NCBI RefSeq assembly: GCF_039537405.1
Contig: NZ_BAABAL010000017.1
Location: 62,001 to 126,000 of the forward strand
Direction: 5' to 3'
DNA: 64,000 nt
From: Allokutzneria multivorans
GTDB lineage: Bacteria > Actinomycetota > Actinomycetes > Mycobacteriales > Pseudonocardiaceae
In this document: in pieces, positions 50,323 through 58,368 of the stretch
Numbering within the stretch: the first letter of the stretch is position 1
Layout: each line of letters starts with the position of its first letter
Notes under the pieces: model-generated
Told to the model about the DNA's origin: nothing
What the model saw: only the letters and a program-made list of their open reading frames with translations
Databases searched by the model: none
Program-made: the position numbers and the translations under genes

Positions 50323-50941
50323 ACCGCGTGCGGCGGTGGCGCGGGCGCTCGGCCTCGTCGAGCAGCGCCACGGCCAGGTCCTCCATGGAGATCGTCGAGT
50401 TCCCCTCGGCGTCGACGATCAGTTCGTCCCGGCCGAGTCGGTAGGAACCGGTCCGCGCTCCGGGCTCCAGCAGCGCGGGCGGGCTCAGGTATGCCCAGTC
50501 CGCAACGGTTTCCGCCCGGCAGACCGCGAGCTGGGCATCGCACGCCTCGGCGATCGCCCGGATCTCCGGCGGCAGGTTCGGGTCGTCGAGCACTGTCGTG
50601 CCGGTGCCGGTGCCGGTGCCGGTGCCGGGAACGGTGAGGCTCGCCGCGCCGCCGACCATCAGCAGGCGCACTCCGGTCTCGGCGAGCCCGGCCAGTACCG
50701 CCTTCGTCGTCGTGACCAGTTCCGCCTCGCGTCCGGTCGCCGGGCGGGTCGCGCTGATCACCAGGTCCTGGCCTCGGCTGAGCGCGATCACGTCCTCGAC
50801 ATCGGCCGCGTTTCCTCGGCGCAGCTCGGGAAAGCGCGTGGCGTCACGCGTGACTCCGGTGACCGAGTGCCCCCGCGAGCGCGCCTCCGCCATCACCCGG
50901 CTGCCGACGCTGCCCGCTGCTCCGAACACTGTGATCCTCAA
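50306..50941 (-). CDS. NAD(P)-binding protein, atypical SDR (NmrA/YwnB-like)
   Basis: 211-aa Rossmann protein. MRITVFGAAGSVGSRVMAEA is the cofactor loop; later LLMVGGAASLTVPG and the C-terminal GSYRLGRDELIVDAEGNSTI are typical of YwnB/NmrA-like epimerase-fold proteins. It carries a Gly-Thr run encoded by five GTGCCG hexamers read on the plus strand. The start is a TTG at 50941 with AAAGGCAG upstream. Overlaps the end of the EamA gene by 98 bp in another frame. Confidence 0.85.
   Translation of the reverse strand: MRITVFGAAGSVGSRVMAEARSRGHSVTGVTRDATRFPELRRGNAADVEDVIALSRGQDLVISATRPATGREAELVTTTKAVLAGLAETGVRLLMVGGAASLTVPGTGTGTGTGTTVLDDPNLPPEIRAIAEACDAQLAVCRAETVADWAYLSPPALLEPGARTGSYRLGRDELIVDAEGNSTISMEDLAVALLDEAERPRHRRTRFTVGY
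50598..50627. repeat. Hexanucleotide tandem repeat
   Basis: Five perfect copies of GTGCCG inside the NAD-binding protein gene, coding alternating Gly-Thr on the minus strand. Gain or loss of units keeps the frame. Confidence 0.9.
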
Positions 50942-51800
50942 GGGGTGCTGCCTTTCTGGTCTGGGCGACGATGAGCGCGGCGAGCACGATGAGCGCGCCG
51001 ATCGCTTGCAGGACGGTGAGTTCCTGGCCGAGTGCGAGCCAGCCGAGCATGGTCGCGACGACCGGGCTGAGCTGGCCGAGGAAGGTGACCTGGGTGGGCG
51101 GCAGCTCGCGGATGCCCCGGAACCACAGTGCGTAGGCGAACGCGGCGCCGATGATGGAGAGGTAGGCGTAGCCGAGGAGGTTGCTCGTGCTCAGCTCGGC
51201 GGGCGGCGGCCCTTCGACCAGCAGCGTCACCGGGATCAGCACGATGCCGCCCGCGATGAGCTGCCAGCCCGTGGTGGCCAGCACGGGAGCCGGTGACGTC
51301 CAGCGCTTGCTGAGCACCACTCCGGCGGCCATGACCACGGCACTGCCGACCGCCGCCGCGAGCCCGATCGCGTCGAGCTGGGCTTCGGCCTTGAGCACGA
51401 GCAGGCCGACCCCGAGGATCGCGGCCAGCGCGGCGACGACGGTCCGCGCCGACATCCGCTGACCGAGCAGTCCGGCGGAGAAACCGGCCACCAGCAACGG
51501 TTGCAGCGCTCCGACGGTCGCCGCGATGCCGCCGGGCAGCCGGTAGGCGGCGACGAACAGCAGCGCGAGGAACGCTCCGATGTTCAGCGTGCCGAGCACC
51601 GCCGCGCGCCACCACCACGAGCCGGACGGCAACCGCCGGGTGATCGCGAGCAGCAGCAGGCCCGCCGGTAACGCGCGCACCGTCGCGGCCAGGAGCGGCC
51701 GGTCCGGCGGCAGGAACTCCGTCGTGACCAGGTACGTCGTGCCCCAGATGGCCGGGGCCAGTGCGGTCACCGCGATGAGGCCGATCCGATTGTTTAGCAC
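50844..51800 (-). CDS. EamA/DMT-family transporter
   Basis: 318-aa inner-membrane drug/metabolite exporter with ten helices in two EamA repeats; each has the usual FxxxxxR... start (ALAPAIWGTTYLV; AGLLGQRMSARTVVAALAAI as the junction). GTG at 51800 probably begins a leaderless mRNA. The last 32 codons read through into the next gene; a shift of one base near 50950 would instead end it at 50938-50940 with a TTGA coupling. Divergent from a MarR gene. Confidence 0.88.
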   Translation of the reverse strand: MLNNRIGLIAVTALAPAIWGTTYLVTTEFLPPDRPLLAATVRALPAGLLLLAITRRLPSGSWWWRAAVLGTLNIGAFLALLFVAAYRLPGGIAATVGALQPLLVAGFSAGLLGQRMSARTVVAALAAILGVGLLVLKAEAQLDAIGLAAAVGSAVVMAAGVVLSKRWTSPAPVLATTGWQLIAGGIVLIPVTLLVEGPPPAELSTSNLLGYAYLSIIGAAFAYALWFRGIRELPPTQVTFLGQLSPVVATMLGWLALGQELTVLQAIGALIVLAALIVAQTRKAAPLEDHSVRSSGQRRQPGDGGGALAGALGHRSHA

Positions 51801-51825
51801 TAAGATAAAGTAGCTTAGTGCTAAG
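51794..51825. promoter_or_regulatory. Double MarR-type operator in a divergent promoter
   Basis: TTAGCACTAAG (51794-51804) and CTTAGTGCTAA (51814-51824) are perfect complements around 9 bp; each is close to the dyad CTTAG-N2-CTAAG. Leftward TTGCGA, 18 bp, TACTTT forms a -35/-10 for the EamA gene, 6 bp before its GTG. MarR is the likely binder. Confidence 0.8.
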
Positions 51826-51846
51826 AGACTTCGCAAGGGGGCTAGG

Positions 51847-52344
51847 GTGACGACCATGGCGGACCACGTCGACCGGGTGCTCGCGCAGTGGGCCGAACAG
51901 CGGCCTGACCTGGATGTTTCCCCGATGGGCGTGATCGGGAGACTGAGCAGGGCGGCCCTGCGCGCCGACACCGAGCTGAAGCGCGTCTTCGCCGAGCACG
52001 GCCTCGACCGGGCGTCCTTCGACGTGCTCGCGACGCTGCGCCGCAACGGCCCGGAGCGCTGCATGACCCCCGCGGAGCTGACCCGCTCCGCGATGGTGAC
52101 CTCCGGCGCGATCACCCAGCGCCTCGACCGCCTCCAGGCGCGCGGCCTCGTCAGCCGGACGCCGAGCGACACCGACGGGCGCGTGGTGCTCGTGAAGCTC
52201 ACCGCCGAGGGCCGCGAGCTGATCGACCGCGCCCTGCCCGACCACGTCGCCAACGAACACCGCATGCTCGGCGGCCTGTCGGTGGCCGAGCGCGACCAGC
52301 TGGCCGCTCTCCTCAGCAAGCTCCTCACCAGCTTCGAGGGCTGA
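51847..52344 (+). CDS. MarR-family transcriptional regulator
   Basis: 165-aa winged-helix regulator. MTPAELTRSAMVTSGAITQR is the recognition region and SRTPSDTDGRVVLVKLTAEG the wing with the conserved D-x-R. GTG at 51847 has AAGGGGG at 5 nt; ATG at 51856 is an alternative. Divergent from the EamA exporter, its likely target, with the double dyad between them. Confidence 0.92.
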   Translation: MTTMADHVDRVLAQWAEQRPDLDVSPMGVIGRLSRAALRADTELKRVFAEHGLDRASFDVLATLRRNGPERCMTPAELTRSAMVTSGAITQRLDRLQARGLVSRTPSDTDGRVVLVKLTAEGRELIDRALPDHVANEHRMLGGLSVAERDQLAALLSKLLTSFEG

Positions 52345-52362
52345 GCCTGTCCGGTATGTCAC

Positions 52363-52505
52363 CGGGTTCGGCGGTCTTGAAGACCACCCAACCCCCGCCC
52401 CGGCCGTCTTCAACGACGGCAAACCTCGCGAGGTCGCTGGGTTTGCGGCGGTTAACGATGATCAACAAGTGGGTTTGGTGGTCTTGAAGACACACGCCGC
52501 AACCC
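52363..52505 (+). repeat. Family B long copy B2 (multi-hairpin element)
   Basis: 143 bp aligning with the reverse complement of 25617-25754. Two end modules, each with GGGTT ... GTCTTGAAGAC ... AACCC, form hairpins. Between them CCGTCTTCAACGACGG and CCTCGCGAGG form further stems. It lies between the MarR and PhoD genes; no coding potential. Confidence 0.8.
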
Positions 52506-52607
52506 GCTGGGAGACGAGGGCTGAGCACCCTTCGGCTGGAGGGGAAAGGTGTCCGGATGGGGACAGGGTGGTTGGGGGCGGGGTGACGGGCTTCTAGCGT
52601 TCGGCGG

Positions 52608-54188
52608 GTGACGGGCTACCCGACTCGGCGGAAGTTCCTGGCGGCCAGCGGTCTCGCCGCAGGGCTCGCGTTCTCCGGTGCGCTCCCGGGCATCGGCACC
52701 TCCAACGCCTCCACCGTCGAGGTGGACCGGCTCCGCGACCACCCCTTCCGGCTCGGCATCGCCTCCGGTGATCCGCTGCCGGACTCCGTGGTGATCTGGA
52801 CCAGGCTCGCGCCGCGCCCGCTCGACCCCTTCGGCGGGGTGAACGAGCGTCCGGTCGCGGTCGTCTGGCAGGTCGCCGAGGACGAGCGGTTCCGGCGCGT
52901 CGTGCGCAGCGGCGTCGAGATCGCCAGGCGCGAGTTCTCGCACAGCGTCCACGTGGACGTGCGGGGACTGCGACCGTGGCGGCATTACTACTACCGCTTC
53001 ATCGTCGGTGGGCACATCAGTCCCGTTGGCCGCACGCGGACGGCTCCGGCTCCGCGACAAGCCTTGTCCGGCATGACTTTCGCCTTCGCGTCGTGCCAGG
53101 CGTGGTGGGAGGGTTACTACACCGCCTTCCGCGACATGGCCGTGCAGGAGCACGACGTCGTGTTCCACCTCGGTGACTACATCTATGAGTACGGCGTCGG
53201 AGCGGACTCCGGCGTTCGCCAGCAAGCGGTTCCGGTGGAGTTCACGCGCGAGACGATGACGCTCGACGAGTACCGGGGCCGATACGCGCTCTACAAGACC
53301 GATCCGGACCTCCAAGCAGCGCATGCGGTCGCGCCGTGGATCGTCACGGTCGACGACCACGAGGTGGAGAACAACTGGGCGGGGCCGATCTCGGAGAACA
53401 ACGCGCCGCGCGAGGAGTTCCTCGTGCGTATGGCCAACGCCTTCCGTGCCTGGTACGAGCACACGCCGGTGCGGCTCGCGCAGGCACCGAACGGCCCGTC
53501 GGTGCAGCTCTACCGCCGCTTCCAGTACGGCGACCTGGCGCGCTTCAACCTGCTGGACACGCGCCAGTACCGCGACGACCAGGCGGGCGGCGACGGTGAG
53601 AAGCCGCCGAATCCCGGCTCACTCGACCCGAAGCGCTCGATCACCGGTGCGGCGCAAGAGAAATGGCTGCTCGACGGCATGGCGGAGAAGTCGGCGCGCT
53701 GGGAGGTCCTGGCGCACCAGACGGCCATCGCGCAGCTCGACGTGAAGGCTGGGCCGGAGGTGGTGGTGCCCATGGACACCTGGGACGGCTATGTGGCTTC
53801 GCGCAAGCGAATCCTCGGTGGCGCAAGGGAAAGAGGCGTGCGCAACCTGGTCAGCATCGCGGGCGACCTGCACCGCAGCGTCGCTTCCGAGCTGCGTGAG
53901 GACTACGCGGCGTCCTCGCCGGTCGTGGGCACGGAGTTCGTCGGGACCTCGGTCACCTCGGGGCGCGACGGCATGGACCACGACCAGGTCGGCCGGACGA
54001 TCCTGGCGGAGAACCCGCACGTGAAGTTCCACAACTTCCAGCGTGGCTACGTCCGGTGCGAGGTGAACGCGTCGCAGTGGGTCGCCGACTACCGCGTCGC
54101 GGACCGCGTGACCGTGGCCGACGGCACGGTGACCTCGCGGTCCAAGCTCACCGTCGAGGACGGCGTCCCCGCGATTCAGGTGAGGTGA
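52608..54188 (+). CDS. phoD: PhoD-type alkaline phosphatase/phosphodiesterase
   Basis: 526-aa secreted phosphatase. A Tat signal (TRRKFLAASGLAAGLAFSG) exports the folded enzyme. A fibronectin-like N-terminal domain (about 45-150) precedes the catalytic domain, with metal ligands in FASCQAW, HLGDYIYEYG, VTVDDHEVENNW and SIAGDLHRSV. It needs calcium and iron in studied relatives and releases phosphate from esters and teichoic acids. GTG 52608 follows a TAGCGT -10 by 7 bp, so it may be leaderless. No PHO box was identified. A discoidin-like gene follows after 6 bp. Confidence 0.94.
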   Translation: MTGYPTRRKFLAASGLAAGLAFSGALPGIGTSNASTVEVDRLRDHPFRLGIASGDPLPDSVVIWTRLAPRPLDPFGGVNERPVAVVWQVAEDERFRRVVRSGVEIARREFSHSVHVDVRGLRPWRHYYYRFIVGGHISPVGRTRTAPAPRQALSGMTFAFASCQAWWEGYYTAFRDMAVQEHDVVFHLGDYIYEYGVGADSGVRQQAVPVEFTRETMTLDEYRGRYALYKTDPDLQAAHAVAPWIVTVDDHEVENNWAGPISENNAPREEFLVRMANAFRAWYEHTPVRLAQAPNGPSVQLYRRFQYGDLARFNLLDTRQYRDDQAGGDGEKPPNPGSLDPKRSITGAAQEKWLLDGMAEKSARWEVLAHQTAIAQLDVKAGPEVVVPMDTWDGYVASRKRILGGARERGVRNLVSIAGDLHRSVASELREDYAASSPVVGTEFVGTSVTSGRDGMDHDQVGRTILAENPHVKFHNFQRGYVRCEVNASQWVADYRVADRVTVADGTVTSRSKLTVEDGVPAIQVR

Positions 54189-54194
54189 TCGGTC

Positions 54195-54983
54195 ATGTGG
54201 GCTCTCGCGCTGACAGCGGTGCTCCTGGCACCAGTCACGATCTCGGTGGCTCCGGAGAAGCTGCAGGTCGTCGGCCTGCCGTGCATGCCGGGCTCGCTCA
54301 AGGTCGGCCTGACCAACACCGGGACCACCGACCGCTACGCCGACGTCGAGCTGTCCGCGAAGGGACCGCTCGTCCTCGATCGTAAGATCATTTCAACATG
54401 GCTGCCCGCGTGGGACCCGGACCACACGGTGAACACCCAGGTCGGAGTGACCGTCCCGCGCACCGCGAAGCCCGGGACCTACTCGCTGAGCCTCAGCATC
54501 GACCGAACGCTGCGCACCGTTCCTGTTGAAGTTCTTCCCTTGCCGCCCAAAGACAATCTCGTGCTCGGCGAGCAGGCTTCCGCGTCGTCCACGCACGGCA
54601 GCTTCCGCGTCTGCGGTGCCGTCGACGGCGATGCGAACTCGGCGAACTGGTCGACGAGCACCGGGTGGAACGACGCGACTCGCGGAGTGTTCCCGGACGA
54701 CTACTCCGTCAGCCTCGTCGCGCCCACCACGATCGGGCGAGTGGAGTTGCAGACGCTCGACTCCGCGCGCTATCCGGCCGCGCAGAACGGTTTGCGTGAC
54801 TGGGACGTCCAGGTGCGCAGCGCCGGAGCTTGGGTGACGGTCGACTCCGTTCGGGGCAACGTCGCCGGTCGGGTGAAGTCGGTTTTCCCTGCCGTGACGG
54901 GGGATGCCGTGCGGATCGTGGCGCTGGACTCCAACGACCACGCGTACTCGCGGATCGTGGAGCTGGAGGCCTACGCGCGCTGA
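54195..54983 (+). CDS. Secreted protein with C-terminal discoidin-like (F5/8 type C) domain
   Basis: 262-aa exported protein. A short signal (MWALALTAVLLAPVTISV) is followed by an NEW3/Ig-like domain (about 20-115, LKVGLTNTGTTDRYADVEL) and a discoidin-like domain (about 120-262: LVLGEQASASSTHGSFRVCG, NSANWSTSTGWND, GRVELQTLD, YSRIVELEAYAR). Discoidin domains bind sugars or lipids. ATG lies 6 bp after phoD, with GGTGAGGTGATC upstream; the pair may work on one surface substrate. The last 13 bases overlap the convergent TetR gene. Confidence 0.85.
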   Translation: MWALALTAVLLAPVTISVAPEKLQVVGLPCMPGSLKVGLTNTGTTDRYADVELSAKGPLVLDRKIISTWLPAWDPDHTVNTQVGVTVPRTAKPGTYSLSLSIDRTLRTVPVEVLPLPPKDNLVLGEQASASSTHGSFRVCGAVDGDANSANWSTSTGWNDATRGVFPDDYSVSLVAPTTIGRVELQTLDSARYPAAQNGLRDWDVQVRSAGAWVTVDSVRGNVAGRVKSVFPAVTGDAVRIVALDSNDHAYSRIVELEAYAR

Positions 54984-55567
54984 CCGTCGAACAACGACAT
55001 GGTGGTGTCGACGAGCGCGAGCAACCGTTTCCTCGGCACACCGTCGCGCGCTTGGACCGACAGTCCGTGCAGGACGGTCGCGAAGGTGTCACCGAGGGCC
55101 TGGGCATCTGTGTCCGGCCGGAGCTCTCGTTGTGCGACAGCGGTCTTGACGAGCCCGATGATGGACTTCGTCCGCTTCACGCGGTGTTGTTCAAGCCATC
55201 TGAGCACCGCGTCGTTGGCGGCCGAGCAGTTCGTGGCCGCGCTGACCACCATGCAGCCCAACGGTTTCCCCGGCCTGGTGTAGACGGTCGCCGCCTCCCG
55301 CAGAGTCCGTCGCAGCGCTTCCCTCGCCGTGCTCTCCTCCGCGAGCGCTCGGTCCGCGAAGCCGCCCTCCTCGCGCTCGTACAGCTCGACGGCCTCGCGG
55401 AACAACGCCTCCTTGGAGCCGAAAGCCGCGTAGATGCGGGAGGAGGCGAGGCCGAGCGCGGCGACGAGGTCCGACATCGACGTGCCTTCGTAGCCTCGCT
55501 CCCAGAACGCGGCCTGAGCCCGGCGCAGCGCCTCGTCCCGGTCGAACTCCCTCGGCCGCCCCGCCAC
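54971..55567 (-). CDS. TetR-family regulator
   Basis: 198-aa repressor. MAGRPREFDRDEALRRAQAA with helix-turn-helix TSMSDLVAALGLASSRIYAA and FGSKEALF. Ligand-domain cysteines lie in LGCMVVSAATNCSAAND. GTG start, 6 bp after the alcohol dehydrogenase gene, so the two form an operon; it may bind the palindrome at 56657-56666. Confidence 0.92.
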   Translation of the reverse strand: MAGRPREFDRDEALRRAQAAFWERGYEGTSMSDLVAALGLASSRIYAAFGSKEALFREAVELYEREEGGFADRALAEESTAREALRRTLREAATVYTRPGKPLGCMVVSAATNCSAANDAVLRWLEQHRVKRTKSIIGLVKTAVAQRELRPDTDAQALGDTFATVLHGLSVQARDGVPRKRLLALVDTTMSLFDGQRA

Positions 55568-55573
55568 CCGCGC

Positions 55574-56641
55574 CTACCTTCCGCCGAACTCGTCGATCAC
55601 CACGACGCCACTCGTGCCGTAGTCGCCCATGGCCGCCAGCACGTCGCTCACCTGGTGCAGGCCAACGGTCTCGGACACCACGGCGCCCGGCCGCAGCCGT
55701 CCGGAGGCGACCATGTCGAGCATCGTGCCGTACCGCTGCCCCTGCATGCCGAAGCCGCCGACGAACTGTAGTTCGTTGAGCAGCATGACGTCGATCGGCA
55801 GCGCCACCTCGCCGCGCTCCGCCCGCGTGGTGTGCCCGAGCTGGAGGTGCCGCCCCCGCTTTCGCAGTGACAGCACGGAGTTCCGGCAGGTCTCGGCGAT
55901 GCCGAGCGCGTCGACCGACACCTGTGCGCCACCGCGCGTCAGTTCGCGAATCGCCGCGACCGGGTCCTCCTCTGTGGCGTTGACGGTGTGCACGGCGCCG
56001 ACCTCGCGCGCCATGGCCAGCTGCTCGGCGCCGATGTCGACGGCGATCACGCTGGCCCCCGCAGCCGCGGCGACCTGCACCGCCGACAGCCCCATTCCGC
56101 CGCAGCCGTGCACCGCGACCCATTCGCCGCCGCGCACGCCGACCTGGTCGACCACGCCGTGGAAGGCGGCCATGTAGCGGCAGGCGAAGCTCGCCGCGTC
56201 CACGAAGCTGACCGCCTCCGGCAGCCTGACCAGGTTCACGTCGGCGTGCCGCACCGCCACCAGCTCGGCGAAGGCGCCCGCGTAGGAGACACCGGGTACC
56301 AGGGCTGCGCCGGAGTCGCAGATGTGCTGATGACCGTCGCGGCACCACTCGCAGGTTCCCTCACCGGGGTTCATCGGGAACACCACGCGGTCGCCCACGT
56401 GCCAGTCCCGCACCTCGGCCCCGACCTCCACGACGGTCCCGGCGAACTCGTGCCCGAGGATGAACGGCGGCTCGACCGCGAGGCCCCGCCACGCCCAGTC
56501 CCCGGTCCACAGGTGCCAGTCGGTCCGGCAGATCCCGTTCGCCCCGACCTCGACGACCGCGCCGTCCTGCGGGCAGCGCGGGTCCGGAACGTCTTGCAGG
56601 ACGAGAGGTTCAGCGATCTCTTCGATGACTGCGGCGCGCAT
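55574..56641 (-). CDS. Zinc-dependent alcohol dehydrogenase (MDR family)
   Basis: 355-aa enzyme. Catalytic zinc ligands are in NGICRTDWH, GHEFAGTV (His-Glu) and the Cys of SFACRYMAAFHG; structural zinc in CEWCRDGHQHIC. Cofactor motif HGCGGMGLSAVQVAAAAGAS. It oxidises an alcohol with NAD(P). ATG has GGAG upstream. Operon with TetR; target alcohol unknown. Confidence 0.93.
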   Translation of the reverse strand: MRAAVIEEIAEPLVLQDVPDPRCPQDGAVVEVGANGICRTDWHLWTGDWAWRGLAVEPPFILGHEFAGTVVEVGAEVRDWHVGDRVVFPMNPGEGTCEWCRDGHQHICDSGAALVPGVSYAGAFAELVAVRHADVNLVRLPEAVSFVDAASFACRYMAAFHGVVDQVGVRGGEWVAVHGCGGMGLSAVQVAAAAGASVIAVDIGAEQLAMAREVGAVHTVNATEEDPVAAIRELTRGGAQVSVDALGIAETCRNSVLSLRKRGRHLQLGHTTRAERGEVALPIDVMLLNELQFVGGFGMQGQRYGTMLDMVASGRLRPGAVVSETVGLHQVSDVLAAMGDYGTSGVVVIDEFGGR

Positions 56642-56656
56642 GGTGCTCCATTCTGT

Positions 56657-56666
56657 GTCGATCGAC
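56657..56666. promoter_or_regulatory. Palindromic TetR-type operator candidate
   Basis: GTCGATCGAC, perfect 10-bp palindrome within TGTGTCGATCGACCAAG, 16 bp upstream of the alcohol dehydrogenase start. Confidence 0.5.
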
Positions 56667-56746
56667 CAAGAATTAGCACGCCGGAGCCGGACAGGGCAAG
56701 GCCGGCGCGGGGGCACCACGCCGGCCTCGGGGGAGAGCGGTGCCGC

Positions 56747-57826
56747 TCAGTCGCTGCGCGCGACGATCTTGACGAGGTCGTGCAGGGCCTGGCGCACCTC
56801 GTCGGCGAGCCGCAGGCCCGCGAGCGTACGTTTGGCGGAGTGGACGCGATCGCGCAGCATGCCCCGCACCTCGTCGAGCGCGCCGGAGGAGGTGATGATC
56901 TCCTTCGCCTCGGCCACCCCCGCCTCGCTCAGCTCGGGATCGGCGAGCAGTTCCAGCAACCGCGCGGCGACGGCGGGCGGTGCGCTCGCGAGCGCGGCCG
57001 CGATGAGGGTGGTGCGCTTGCCCTGCCGGATGTCCTCGCCGACCGGCTTGCCGACCTCGGCCGCGCTCCCGAAGACGCCGAGCACGTCGTCATGCATCTG
57101 GAACGCCTCGCCGAGCACGGTTCCGAACGCCTCGAACCCGCGAACGGTGTCCTGGTCGACGCCGCCCGCGAGCGCGCCGAGGCGCAGCGGCATGCTGACC
57201 GAGTAGTTGCCGGACTTGAGCCGCGCCAGCCGCAGCGCCGAGGTCATCGAGGTGTCGCCGGAGCCGCCGGTGGCGATGTCGAGGTACTGCCCGGAGATCA
57301 GTTCGAGCCGCATTTCGTCGTAGGCGCGCCGGAATGGTTCCGCGCGCCCGTTCGGCGGTGGGTTCTGGGAAATCGTCATATCGGCCCAGATGCACAGGGC
57401 GTCTCCGGCAAGAATTCCCGCAGACACTCCGAAATGCTCGGCGTCGCCATTCCAGCCGCGTTCCCGGTGGAGTGCGGCGAGCTGTTTGTGCGCGGTGGGA
57501 ACTCCGCGCCGGGTGTCCGCGAGGTCCATCAGGTCGTCGTGCACGAGAGCGAAGACGTGGAACAGTTCGATCGCCGTCGCGAGCTCGATTATCTCGGGCC
57601 TGTCCGCCTCGCCGCCCGCGCGGTAGCCCCAGTAGAACAACTGTGGCCGGATGCGCTTCCCGCCCGCCGAAGTCACCCTGGTCAGAGCGTTGACCAGGTC
57701 GAGCATCTCGGGCGTGCTGCTGCCGCTCACCCGGCAGAAACTCTCCATCGAGCGTGCGAGCGCCTCGTCGATGCGCGCGACGAGCGAGGAGCTGCGCTCC
57801 AGAGTCGGAATGCTCTCAGCGGTCAT
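56747..57826 (-). CDS. Polyprenyl (geranylgeranyl) diphosphate synthase
   Basis: 359-aa trans-prenyltransferase joining IPP to allylic diphosphates. First aspartate motif DDLMD with GGKRIRPQLF before it; second motif DDVLG with GKRTT downstream (GEAFQMHDDVLGVFG, GEDIRQGKRTTL). DDxxG at the second motif occurs in actinobacterial IdsA-like GGPP synthases. ATG at 57826 has GGAAGGAAT upstream; 16 open codons lie before it. Single gene. Chain length C20 is inferred. Confidence 0.92.
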   Translation of the reverse strand: MTAESIPTLERSSSLVARIDEALARSMESFCRVSGSSTPEMLDLVNALTRVTSAGGKRIRPQLFYWGYRAGGEADRPEIIELATAIELFHVFALVHDDLMDLADTRRGVPTAHKQLAALHRERGWNGDAEHFGVSAGILAGDALCIWADMTISQNPPPNGRAEPFRRAYDEMRLELISGQYLDIATGGSGDTSMTSALRLARLKSGNYSVSMPLRLGALAGGVDQDTVRGFEAFGTVLGEAFQMHDDVLGVFGSAAEVGKPVGEDIRQGKRTTLIAAALASAPPAVAARLLELLADPELSEAGVAEAKEIITSSGALDEVRGMLRDRVHSAKRTLAGLRLADEVRQALHDLVKIVARSD

Positions 57827-58368
57827 CGTGATTCCTTCCGGCCGTGGTGGGACTGGTTCCTCTCCCGTTGCCAAACCGTGTCATTTCGGGGCTGACCGGA
57901 TCATTCCCGGGAATCTCCTGCTGCTGCTGTGTCTACCACGCGCGAGGAGGTGCGTCGATCGACGGAGCGGCATCGATCTGGGCAAAATTTCCCTCGTGGT
58001 GTTCGCATTCCGAAGGGAATGTGAATCGTGAGCCGGGTCGCTCGTGCTGACTGATCGAGGCCTATTCACTCAACCGCCGAGCGGGTGGTCTTGATCGTTT
58101 GGCGGGCGTCGGCCGACGAACTGAACCTTGCGCTCCGCACGTCCCACCGTGTTACTGTCGTGTCGTGCCCCGTATGGGCCTACGCATGGAGGTAGCGGCT
58201 TTCTGAGCCACTTCTGGACGGCATGAGTCCGTTCTCGCACATGGCATCCCCGAACCATTCAGTGTTCGTGCCGTGTTCGAATGCGCAGCGCCGACGGGGC
58301 TTTCTCGTGCGCGTCTCGAAGTGGTTCCGCAGCCGGTCGACCCGTGTGACCAACCGCGAAAGGACCAC
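57827..58368. other. Long divergent intergenic region with a short leaderless reading frame
   Basis: 542 bp between the divergent GGPP synthase and Ddn-hemerythrin genes. The left part is AT-rich around 57970-58060 (GCAAAATTTCC, GAATGTGAATCG), suiting the GGPP synthase promoter. The right part holds a promoter-like site and a 13-codon frame (58165-58206), then about 160 nt of possible 5' leader. No other gene seen. Confidence 0.5.
58128..58206 (+). other. Promoter and 13-codon leader frame
   Basis: TTGCGC (58128-58133), 19 bp, TACTGT (58153-58158), then 6 bp to a GTG at 58165. The frame codes VPRMGLRMEVAAF and stops at TGA 58204-58206. This is the arrangement of leaderless upstream peptides in actinobacteria. 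No amino-acid run suggests attenuation. Confidence 0.3.

Noticed and set aside
52325..52528. 67-codon frame over family B copy B2
   Set aside because: It lies on a structured repeat and is not conserved in the frame of the other long copy.
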